The position numbers and the translations under genes were made by a program. Positions 1 to 7,680 of a stretch of DNA of 64,000 bases are shown here, in pieces; the first letter of the stretch is position 1, and every line of letters begins with the position of its first letter. The DNA is from Roseateles_B sp041906185 (GTDB lineage: Bacteria; Pseudomonadota; Gammaproteobacteria; Burkholderiales; Burkholderiaceae_C), in NCBI GenBank assembly GCA_041906185.1, contig JAYRJQ010000017.1, positions 80,765 through 144,764 on the forward strand, read 5' to 3'. The notes under the pieces are model-generated. The model made no database searches and was not told where the DNA came from. It was given only the letters and a program-made list of their open reading frames with translations.

Positions 1-10
1 TTCTGGCAGC

Positions 11-16
11 TAAAAT
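11..16 (+). promoter_or_regulatory. Possible -10 element upstream of minC
   Basis: The hexamer TAAAAT lies 17 bases before the ATG at 34. The same AGCTAAAAT context recurs before yebC (16974-16981). The -35 region would lie outside the window, so this is only a suggestion. If it is real, the mRNA leader of minC is very short and the start at 34 or 46 is favoured over the TTG at 25. Confidence 0.3.
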
Positions 17-33
17 GCCGCGATTTGCAGCCA

Positions 34-900
34 ATGGCCGGATTCATGGGGCAGGGAACCGTTTCGCAGAAGTCAGAGAAGGCGTCCACCAACGCCGCGC
101 CGGACAAGGCAGCCCCGCTTGACGTGTTCGAGCTTCGCAGCGCCTCCATCGCCGCCTTCAGCCTGGTGCTGCGCAGCAGCGACCTCCAGCAGCTGGGCGA
201 CGCGCTGCAGGAGCGGCTGGGTGACACGCCGGAGGTCTTCAACCAGGACCCCGTCGTGCTGGACCTGAGCCAGCTCCCCGCCGCGCCGGCCGAGACCGAC
301 GACGGCCAGCTGAGCCTCGAGGCCGCGGCCGCCCAGCTTGATTTCCCCGCCCTGATCGCGCTGCTGCGCCGTTTCCGCATGCAGGCCGTGGCCGTCAGCG
401 GCGCCAGCGCCGAGCAGCTCGCCGCCGCGCAGGCCGCCGGTCTGGCCGAGGCCGACGTCCCGGCCCAGCGCACGGAAGCGCCGCGGGTCGAGACCGTGGT
501 GAAGGAGGTCGTGCGCGAGGTGATCGTCGAGCGCGAGGTGCCGGTCGCGGCGCCCGCCGAGCCGGCGCGCACCGTCATCCTCGACAAGCCCCTGCGCTCC
601 GGCCAGCAGGTCTACGCCAAGGGCGCGGACCTGGTCGTGATGGCGCTCGTGAACCATGGCGCCGAGGTCATCGCCGACGGCAACATCCACGTCTACGCCC
701 CCCTGCGTGGCAAGGCGATTGCCGGAGCCCGCGGAAACACCGAGGCGCGCATCTTCGCGGCCAGCCTCGAGGCCGAACTGATCGCCATTGCCGGCATCTA
801 CCGCACCACCGAGAACCCGCTGCCCGCCGAGGTGCTGGGCAAACCCGCCCAGGTGCGGCTCGAGGGTGAGAAGCTGGTGATGGAAGCCCTGAAACTCTGA
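34..900 (+). CDS. minC: Septum site-determining protein MinC
   Basis: This is the cell-division inhibitor that works with MinD to block FtsZ ring assembly away from midcell. The protein is about 288 aa. An N-terminal MinC domain (about residues 20-110, beginning near VFELRSASI) is followed by an Ala/Glu/Val-rich linker, and then by the C-terminal beta-helix domain (about 180-288, with RSGQQVYAKGADLVVM and GNIHVYAPLRGKAIAGA) that binds MinD. It stands first in a minC-minD-minE operon, 55 bp before minD. The start is uncertain: a TTG at 25 and ATGs at 34 and 46 are in frame and none has a clear ribosome-binding site. The family assignment is secure from the C-terminal domain and from the neighbours. 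Confidence 0.93.
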   Translation: MAGFMGQGTVSQKSEKASTNAAPDKAAPLDVFELRSASIAAFSLVLRSSDLQQLGDALQERLGDTPEVFNQDPVVLDLSQLPAAPAETDDGQLSLEAAAAQLDFPALIALLRRFRMQAVAVSGASAEQLAAAQAAGLAEADVPAQRTEAPRVETVVKEVVREVIVEREVPVAAPAEPARTVILDKPLRSGQQVYAKGADLVVMALVNHGAEVIADGNIHVYAPLRGKAIAGARGNTEARIFAASLEAELIAIAGIYRTTENPLPAEVLGKPAQVRLEGEKLVMEALKL

Positions 901-955
901 GCCGCCTGATGTCCGGGCGGCCGATCAACGAATTTTTGAAGAAGGAAGGCAATCG

Positions 956-1771
<816 letters not shown>

Positions 1772-1784
1772 AGGAGCGGCCACG

Positions 1785-2045
1785 ATGGGATTCCTCTCGT
1801 TTTTCATTGGTGAGAAGAAGAGCACGGCCAGCGTCGCCAAGGAGCGCCTGCAGCTGATCCTGGCCCACGAGCGCAACGGCCGCAGCGCCAGCCCCGACTA
1901 CCTGCCCCAGCTGCAGAAGGAGCTGGTGGCGGTGATCTCCAAGTACGTTTCCATCAATCCGGACGACATCAAGGTCCACATGGAGCGCCAGGACAACCTG
2001 GAAGTGCTGGAGGTCAAGATCGAGCTGCCCGAGCCGGGGCGCTGA
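1785..2045 (+). CDS. minE: Cell division topological specificity factor MinE
   Basis: MinE stimulates the MinD ATPase and confines the MinCD inhibitor to the poles. The product is 86 aa, the usual length. It starts MGFLSFFIGEKK, the membrane-binding and anti-MinCD N-terminus, and continues through AKERLQLILAHER to the dimerisation domain, where VISKYVSINPDDIKV is visible. The start at 1785 follows a GGAG ribosome-binding site at about 1773 and lies 13 bp after minD. Upstream in-frame codons overlap minD and are not used. A strong terminator follows at about 2078. Confidence 0.97.
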   Translation: MGFLSFFIGEKKSTASVAKERLQLILAHERNGRSASPDYLPQLQKELVAVISKYVSINPDDIKVHMERQDNLEVLEVKIELPEPGR

Positions 2046-2077
2046 GCACGGGCGCCCTCGACGCGCCTCGCAAATGC

Positions 2078-2110
2078 AAAGGGCCAGTCCTCGCGGACCG
2101 GCCCTTTTTT
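2078..2110 (+). terminator. Intrinsic terminator after minCDE
   Basis: The inverted repeat AAAGGGCC (2078-2085) / GGCCCTTT (2100-2107) is followed by a T run. It contains an inner TCC/GGA pairing. The A run on the other side means it may also serve the converging acyltransferase gene. Confidence 0.85.
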
Positions 2111-2127
2111 GTTGCCGCTGCGAAGGG

Positions 2128-2718
2128 TCAGGCGTGGTCGAACTGCGAGGCGTTCTTGCCCTTGAACGGGGCGTAGAAGGCCTTGATCTTGGCCATGTCG
2201 GCCTCGATGTCGCCCGTGGGCACGAAGACCGGGCCCAGGCCGCTGAGCTTGCGGGCGTAGTCCATGTAGGCCATCACGATGGGCACCTCGGCGGTGACGG
2301 CGATCCAGTAGAAGCCGGTCTTCCAGTAGCGCGTCTTGCTGCGCGTGCCCTCGGGCGGCACGACCAGCTGCAGCGGGCCGTCGGCCGCCTTGATGGCCTC
2401 GGCGGAGGCGGCCACGAGGTTGCTGCTCTTCTCGCGCTGCACGGCGATGCCGCCCAGCCAGCGCATCACGGGGCCGAAGGGGAAGCGGAAGATCTGCGCC
2501 TTGCCCATCCAGTAGATGTTCAGGCGCAGGGCAAAGGCCACCATCAGCGTGTAGGGCAGGTCCCAGTTGCTGGTGTGCGGGGCGGCGATCAGCACGCACT
2601 TGTCATGCCCGGCAGGCAGGGCGCCATCCAGCTTCCAGCCCGTCAGCCGCAGGAACCCCACCGAGAAGGCCCGCAGCACGGTGTTGACGACGGGGGTGGT
2701 GAAGATGGTGCGATGCAT
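2128..2718 (-). CDS. 1-acyl-sn-glycerol-3-phosphate acyltransferase-like protein (PlsC family)
   Basis: This is a predicted membrane-associated acyltransferase of phospholipid synthesis or lysophospholipid repair. The 196-aa product has the family's catalytic HX4D motif (HTSNWD) near residue 46. It also has a PPEGTRS acceptor-binding motif near 118, and a GGIAV segment between them. The start MHRTIFTTP at 2718 is preferred to a longer frame because the upstream residues are unlike the family. A second member of the same superfamily lies at 19090-19770. The specific acyl donor and acceptor cannot be read from the sequence. The gene converges on minE. Confidence 0.85.
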   Translation of the reverse strand: MHRTIFTTPVVNTVLRAFSVGFLRLTGWKLDGALPAGHDKCVLIAAPHTSNWDLPYTLMVAFALRLNIYWMGKAQIFRFPFGPVMRWLGGIAVQREKSSNLVAASAEAIKAADGPLQLVVPPEGTRSKTRYWKTGFYWIAVTAEVPIVMAYMDYARKLSGLGPVFVPTGDIEADMAKIKAFYAPFKGKNASQFDHA

Positions 2719-2800
2719 GCGGGACCGGGGGGTGAAAGACAGCCCGCCATTATCCCGTCCGCCAGCAGGGGCACGTGTGCCCATTTCTGCAGCAGATCAA

Positions 2801-2877
2801 CAAAGTCCGTGAAGAAACAAGCACTTGCGGCAGCGCTGCAGAGGCCGTGCACGGACTTGTCCACAGGCGCTGTGGAT
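2801..2877. repeat. Inverted repeats between the acyltransferase and 2Fe-2S genes
   Basis: CAAAGTCCGTG (2801-2811) is nearly complementary to CACGGACTTG (2850-2859). Immediately after it is a perfect palindrome, TCCACAG-GCG-CTGTGGA (2860-2876). The latter includes TTGTCCACA, one mismatch from a DnaA box. No T run follows, so this is not a standard terminator. Function unknown. Confidence 0.4.
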
Positions 2878-2900
2878 GCCCGGCGCTGGAGGGCGCGGCC

Positions 2901-3251
2901 CTAGGCGGGTGGATCCTCCGGGATCGCCTCGATCAGCAGATCCGAGCACGGCCGTGCCACGCAGGGCAGGAACCAGCCCTCGGCCTTCTCCTCGGCGCTG
3001 AGGCCGGGCCACTCGACCAGATAGCGGATCTCGCCCGACACCAGGCGCCGCATGCAGGCGCGGCAGGTGCCGGCGCGGCAGGAGCTCAGCAGGCCGCCGC
3101 CTTCGCGCAGGCTGGCGCGCAGCACGGTGATGTCAGACGGGGCGTCGAAGCCGGCGTCGGGCAGGACGGCGTGATCCGGCGACGTCGCGCAGAAGCGGAC
3201 GCGGTAGGTGCGGGGCGCCTCGGCGGCGGCGGACTGTGGCGGCATCGGCAC
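2901..3251 (-). CDS. [2Fe-2S] ferredoxin-type iron-sulfur protein
   Basis: This is a 116-aa plant-type ferredoxin-fold electron carrier. The cluster ligands are visible as the motif CRAGTCRAC (C-X4-C-X2-C, about residues 58-66), with a distal Cys in FLPCVARPC near residue 97. No reductase or oxygenase partner lies next to it, so the redox partner cannot be named. Such stand-alone proteins often resemble the C-terminal domain of phenol- or vanillate-type reductases. The start ATG at 3251 gives a short disordered N-terminus; the next Met is at residue 3. Confidence 0.85.
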   Translation of the reverse strand: MPMPPQSAAAEAPRTYRVRFCATSPDHAVLPDAGFDAPSDITVLRASLREGGGLLSSCRAGTCRACMRRLVSGEIRYLVEWPGLSAEEKAEGWFLPCVARPCSDLLIEAIPEDPPA

Positions 3252-3349
3252 ATCATGCCAGCCCGATGGTCGCTTTCGTGAAATGCGAGACGGCGCGGGC
3301 CTGGAGGACCCGAGCGCGCGTCGCGGCGAAGGCAGACACTCGGCCCCAC

Positions 3350-3859
3350 ATGGACGCCCCGCGCCCCCCTCCCGAACTGGCCACGACGCTGGCCAGCGCC
3401 TGGCTTTCGCTGGCGGGGGAGCCCTGTGCCTTCACGAGCCTGGATGCCATGCCCCCGCGGCTGCCGGGGGACGCCTGCTTCCTGCTGCCGGTGCTGCGCG
3501 CCGACCTCCGGGAGGCCGGCCGGGTGCTGCTGGTGCTGGGCGACGACGATGCCCATCACCTGGGCGCCTCCATGTTCGGCCTGCCGCTGGACGAGCTCGC
3601 CCCGGCGGACGTGGACGATGCCAACGCCGAGCTCTGCAACATCTTCGGCAGCTGCGTGGTGAAGGCCCTGGACCACAGCCACGAGCTGGAACTGGGCCTG
3701 CCCGAGCGCACCTCGGTCGGGCACGTCGAGGAACTCTGTGCCGGGTGCCCGCCGCGCCTGACGCTGGCTGCCACACTGGGGCCACGGCATGTTGTCGTGG
3801 CCTATTTCGAAGACGATCCGCTCCCGCCCCCGTCTTCCAAGGAACTGCGCCATGGTTGA
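3350..3859 (+). CDS. CheX/CheC-like phosphatase-domain protein
   Basis: The 169-aa product resembles the CheX/CheC family of CheY-P phosphatases. The diagnostic helix reads DDANAELCNIFG (about residues 87-98), with the Glu and Asn of the D-X3-E-X2-N catalytic pattern in place. It overlaps the following response regulator gene by 8 bp, so a phosphatase/regulator pair is a reasonable inference. No chemotaxis genes are near. The start is uncertain: ATG 3350 was chosen; ATG 3266 and GTG 3236 are in frame but overlap or abut the divergent ferredoxin gene. Confidence 0.7.
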   Translation: MDAPRPPPELATTLASAWLSLAGEPCAFTSLDAMPPRLPGDACFLLPVLRADLREAGRVLLVLGDDDAHHLGASMFGLPLDELAPADVDDANAELCNIFGSCVVKALDHSHELELGLPERTSVGHVEELCAGCPPRLTLAATLGPRHVVVAYFEDDPLPPPSSKELRHG

Positions 3860-4769
3860 CCCCAGCCCACCCTCCCTGCGCGTGCTCGTCGTGGACGACA
3901 GCCGGGCCATCCAGGCGATCATCGCCCGGGTGCTGCAGAACGCCGGCCTCGGCCCGATGGAAATCGAGATGGCCAGCAATGGCGACCAGGCGCTGCGCAT
4001 GGTCACCGCCCACCCGCCCGACCTCGTCATCTCCGACTGGCACATGCCCGTGGTGAGCGGCATCGAGATGCTGCAGACGCTGCGCCAGCTGGGCGGCAAT
4101 CACGTGAAGGTGGGCTTTGTGACCACCGAGACGGCGGACCGCCACCTGGATCAGGCGCGCAGCAACGGCGCCGTCTTCGTGATCAACAAGCCCTTCAAGG
4201 ACGACGAGCTGCTGCGCGAGGTGCAGGCGGCGCTGGCCGACCGCGTCGAGCAGCTGAAGGCTCCGCCGCCGCCGCCGGCACCGCCTTCGGCGCTGGAGTC
4301 CGAGAGCGCGCTGAGCCAGCTCGTGAAGCTGCAGATGGGGCAGATCCCCTTCCGGCTGATCGCGGCGCCCGGCCAGACGCTGGAAGAGCTGCAGCTGCCG
4401 CACGACCTCGCCATGTATGCGCTCGAAGGCCAGAAGACGCCCTATGCGCTGGGCATCCTCGACGTCAACGCCTGCTGCATCCTCGGCGGCGGCGGCGCGC
4501 GCCTGCAACCGCCGCCGGTGCGCCAGGCCATGCAGACGGCCAAGCCCACCGCCGAGATGATGCAGTTCGCCGACCACTTCCTGCGCTCCGCCGCGGGCAT
4601 CCTGCACCGGGCCGATGGCGTCAGCGTGCCGGCCCTGCGCATCGTGAACCTCGTGCCCAAGCCTTTCGACAAGCTGCAGGGGCTGATGCAGCGCAACCGG
4701 GGGCGCAGCGACTACCGCATCTCCGTCCCGGGCTACGGCGAGGGAAGAATGGCATTCATTCGCTTCTGA
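3852..4769 (+). CDS. Response regulator with C-terminal CheX-like domain
   Basis: The 305-aa protein begins with a receiver domain (about residues 8-128). The acidic pair is Asp15-Asp16, the phosphoacceptor is Asp62 in VISDWHMP, Thr is near 91, and Lys113 sits in INKPF. A proline-rich linker (PPPPPPAPP) follows. The roughly 160-residue C-terminal region includes TAEMMQFADHFLRSAAGIL, which has the look of the CheC/CheX helix but lacks the clean catalytic Asn. It overlaps the upstream CheX-like gene by 8 bp, indicating coupled translation. The C-terminal assignment is inference; the receiver domain is certain. Confidence 0.8.
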   Translation: MVDPSPPSLRVLVVDDSRAIQAIIARVLQNAGLGPMEIEMASNGDQALRMVTAHPPDLVISDWHMPVVSGIEMLQTLRQLGGNHVKVGFVTTETADRHLDQARSNGAVFVINKPFKDDELLREVQAALADRVEQLKAPPPPPAPPSALESESALSQLVKLQMGQIPFRLIAAPGQTLEELQLPHDLAMYALEGQKTPYALGILDVNACCILGGGGARLQPPPVRQAMQTAKPTAEMMQFADHFLRSAAGILHRADGVSVPALRIVNLVPKPFDKLQGLMQRNRGRSDYRISVPGYGEGRMAFIRF

Positions 4770-4833
4770 TGCTGCCGATAAGAACGGGGTGGGCGCCGCG
4801 GGGGCGCCGGGAAAGGACGAGGTCGGCCTGATC

Positions 4834-5931
4834 ATGGCGCTGGAGTTTTCGCTCGACAGCCTGGCGGTGGTGTCCGTCTTCGTGGCCAATGCCGCGGTGA
4901 TGGTCATCACCATCGGCACCTTCTGGCGCATGACGCGCTACGAGCAGAGCAACCACATCCACATCGTCAACGCCCTGCGCGAGACGCGCGACGCCGGGCG
5001 GGAGATGAAGATCGCCGCGCATGAGCTCATCCGCATCGCCGAGCGCGGCGGCGTCGGTGGTGGCGGCGGTGGGGGCGGGCTGGGCCCCGCCGAGCTGGGG
5101 CAGCTGGACGAGCTGATGAAGCTCGTGCGCGGCCTGCTGGACGCCTACGGGTCCGAGGACGAGGGCGAGGACGCCGCCCAGGAGCCCGAGGCGCGCTGGC
5201 CCGACTCGGCCCACGAGATGAACAGCGAGCTGATGGAACAGCTGCGGCGCAGCCATCGCAACGAGGTCGACCGCCTGGTGGCGCAGCGCCGCCGCATGCA
5301 GGTCGAGCTGGGGCTCACGCGCGAGCGCCTGGACGATGCCCTCAAGCAGCTCAGTGCCTCGCGCCACCGCGGGGGATCGTCCGGGGGCTCGCCGGAGCTG
5401 CAGGTGCTGCGCCAGCAGCTGGACGGCGTCCGCTCGCAGCTGCAGCAGGCCCAGGACCGCCAGTACCTGGCCGAGACCCGCGCCGAGAAGGCCGAGCGCA
5501 TGAGCACCAAGCTGCAGAAGGAGCTCGAGGAGATGGCGCTGGCGCCCAAGGCCGCGGCTCAGAACACCCAGGCGCCCGAGATGATGAAACTGCTGGAGCG
5601 CGAGGCCCTGATGCTGCGCGAGCAGCTGGCCGAGGCGGAGCGCACGATCCAGAAGCTGCGCGCGGAGCTCGCCGCGCTGGCGGCCAATCCGCCCGAGCAC
5701 GTCGACGAGCAGGCGATGGACGAGATCCGCGAACGCCTGGAGCGCGAGGTGGAGCAGCTGCGCGGCAAGATCGACGACCTGCAGGACGCCCTCAAGCGCA
5801 ACCAGGTCGAGAAGGAGTTCATCGAGGAGCACTACCTCAAGGAAGCCCAGAAGAACGAGGAGGCGCGCCTGGAGGCCGAGGCCGCCGCCGCGGCGATGGA
5901 GTTCGTGGGCAAGACGCCCGGCGGGCGCTGA
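4834..5931 (+). CDS. Membrane-anchored coiled-coil protein of unknown function
   Basis: I do not recognise the family. The 365-aa product has one N-terminal hydrophobic segment (about residues 5-30, SLAVVSVFVANAAVMVITIG). A Gly-rich stretch follows near residue 80. The remainder is almost entirely charged heptad-like sequence (about 125-350) rich in Glu, Gln, Leu and Arg, typical of long coiled coils. It lies 64 bp after the response regulator on the same strand, so it may belong to the same operon and act as a structural or scaffold output. The start at ATG 4834 places the membrane segment at the N-terminus; GTG 4789 is an alternative. Confidence 0.7.
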   Translation: MALEFSLDSLAVVSVFVANAAVMVITIGTFWRMTRYEQSNHIHIVNALRETRDAGREMKIAAHELIRIAERGGVGGGGGGGGLGPAELGQLDELMKLVRGLLDAYGSEDEGEDAAQEPEARWPDSAHEMNSELMEQLRRSHRNEVDRLVAQRRRMQVELGLTRERLDDALKQLSASRHRGGSSGGSPELQVLRQQLDGVRSQLQQAQDRQYLAETRAEKAERMSTKLQKELEEMALAPKAAAQNTQAPEMMKLLEREALMLREQLAEAERTIQKLRAELAALAANPPEHVDEQAMDEIRERLEREVEQLRGKIDDLQDALKRNQVEKEFIEEHYLKEAQKNEEARLEAEAAAAAMEFVGKTPGGR

Positions 5932-6061
5932 CGCCGGGGCCAGGTCTTGCGCGGCGAGCTGAGGGACAATCGCGGACTTTGCTGACTGCCCGTCCCGTCC
6001 GGGCGCGCGCCGAGCTTGCACTGCCCGCCGCCCGCCGCGTCGCCGGACTCCACCCCTGACC

Positions 6062-6589
6062 ATGCTCAAGTACCTGGCCGGCTATCCGGCGACCCTGCAG
6101 GCCCAAGTGCAGCAGATGATCGATGCCGGCCGCCTGGGCGACTATCTCGCCGGGCACTACGGCGAGGCGCACACGGTGCAGAGCGACCGGGCGCTGTTCG
6201 ACTACACGCAGGCGCTGAAGCAGCGCCATCTGCGCAATGCCTCCCCGCTCGACAAGGTCTGCTACGACAGCAAGCTCAAGGTGATCCAGCACGCGCTGGG
6301 CACGCACACGCGCAGCACGCGGGTGCAGGGCAGCCAGCTCAAGTCCCGGCGCGAGATCCGCATCGCCAGCCTCTTCCGCGAGGCGCCCGCCGACTTCCTG
6401 AAGATGATCGTCGTGCACGAGCTGGCGCACCTGAAGGAGCTCGAGCACAACAAGGCCTTCTACCAGCTGTGCCAGCACATGGAGCCGCGCTACGGGCAGC
6501 TGGAGCTGGACCTGCGCCTCTATCTCACCTGGCGCGAGCTGCCGGGCGCGGGCGTGCCGGCCGCCGCCGCGGCGGAGGTGGCGCCATGA
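6062..6589 (+). CDS. YgjP-like M48-family metallopeptidase
   Basis: This is a predicted zinc metallopeptidase of the YgjP/DUF45 group. The 175-aa product contains the HEXXH zinc motif as HELAHLKELEHNKAFY near residue 120, where the later His is the third ligand. Substrates of this family are not well established. The stop overlaps the dusC start (ATGA), so the two are translationally coupled. A second, shorter relative is encoded inside the restriction island at 56403-56807. Confidence 0.85.
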   Translation: MLKYLAGYPATLQAQVQQMIDAGRLGDYLAGHYGEAHTVQSDRALFDYTQALKQRHLRNASPLDKVCYDSKLKVIQHALGTHTRSTRVQGSQLKSRREIRIASLFREAPADFLKMIVVHELAHLKELEHNKAFYQLCQHMEPRYGQLELDLRLYLTWRELPGAGVPAAAAAEVAP

Positions 6590-7557
6590 TCCTGCTGGCG
6601 CCCATGGAGGGCCTGCTCGACCACATGCTGCGCGATGTGCTGACGCGCGTCGGCGGCATCGACCGCTGCGTGAGCGAGTTCATCCGCATCACCGACATGC
6701 TGCTGCCGCGGCGCGTCTTCACGCGCATCGTGCCGGAGCTGCTGGACGGTGGCCGCACGCCCGCCGGCGTGCCGGTGCGGGCGCAGTTGCTGGGCTCCGA
6801 TCCGACGTGCATGGCGGAGAACGCCGCCCGCCTGGCCGAGCTGAACCCGGCCGGCATCGACCTCAACTTCGGCTGCCCCGCCAAGTGCGTCAACCGCCAC
6901 CGGGGCGGCGCGGTGCTGCTGGACGAGCCCGAGCTGATCGCCGAGATCGTCGGGGCCGTGCGGCGCGCCCTGCCGGCCGACATGCCGCTGTCCGCCAAGA
7001 TGCGCCTGGGCTTCATGGACAGCTCGCGCACGCTGGAATGCGCGCTGGCGATGACGGAGGCCGGCGCCGGCGAGCTGGTGATCCACGCCCGCACCAAGGC
7101 CGATGGCTACAAGCCGCCCGCCTACTGGGACCGCATCGCCCACGTGCGCGAGGCGCTCGATCCGGCGGTGGCGGTGGTGGCCAATGGCGAGGTCTGGACC
7201 GTCGAGGACGCCCGCCGCTGCCTGCAGGAGTCGGGCTGCGACGCGCTGATGCTGGGCCGCGGCATGGTCGCCAATCCGGGGCTGGCCCTGGCCGTCCGGG
7301 GGATGGCGGGCCAGGGCGGGGCGGGCCTGGACTGGCAGGCCCTGCAGCCCCTGATGCTGCAGTTCTGGCGCCAGGTGCAGGCGAACGTGCAGACCAAGCA
7401 CCAGCCCGGGCGGCTCAAGCAGTGGCTGCACTACCTGCGCCGCCACTACCCCGAGGCGGGCGAGGCCTACCAGCGCGTGCGCACGATCAACGCGCCGGCC
7501 GCGCTCGAGGAGGCCTACTTCGGCTCCCTGCTGACCCCCGTCGCGCTGGCGGCCTGA
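6586..7557 (+). CDS. dusC: tRNA-dihydrouridine(16) synthase DusC
   Basis: This FMN-dependent enzyme reduces U16 in the tRNA D-loop to dihydrouridine using NADPH. The 323-aa product has the Dus start MILLAPMEGLLDHMLRD. The catalytic-cysteine region NFGCPAKCVNRHRGGAVLL is present, as are the phosphate/FMN-binding segments HARTKADGY and GDALMLGRG-like CDALMLGRGMVANP. The KCVNRHRGG form is typical of DusC rather than DusA or DusB. It begins inside the stop codon of the upstream peptidase gene. Confidence 0.93.
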   Translation: MILLAPMEGLLDHMLRDVLTRVGGIDRCVSEFIRITDMLLPRRVFTRIVPELLDGGRTPAGVPVRAQLLGSDPTCMAENAARLAELNPAGIDLNFGCPAKCVNRHRGGAVLLDEPELIAEIVGAVRRALPADMPLSAKMRLGFMDSSRTLECALAMTEAGAGELVIHARTKADGYKPPAYWDRIAHVREALDPAVAVVANGEVWTVEDARRCLQESGCDALMLGRGMVANPGLALAVRGMAGQGGAGLDWQALQPLMLQFWRQVQANVQTKHQPGRLKQWLHYLRRHYPEAGEAYQRVRTINAPAALEEAYFGSLLTPVALAA

Positions 7558-7680
7558 CGATGGACGACTGACACCGCACCCGCGCCGGCAGGGCGCTGGA
7601 CGCACGCCCGATGCCTGCCGGAGGGCGGCCCCGGTGCAAGCCCGGAGTCGCGCGAGCGTGGTGTGCGCGTAGCATCTCGC

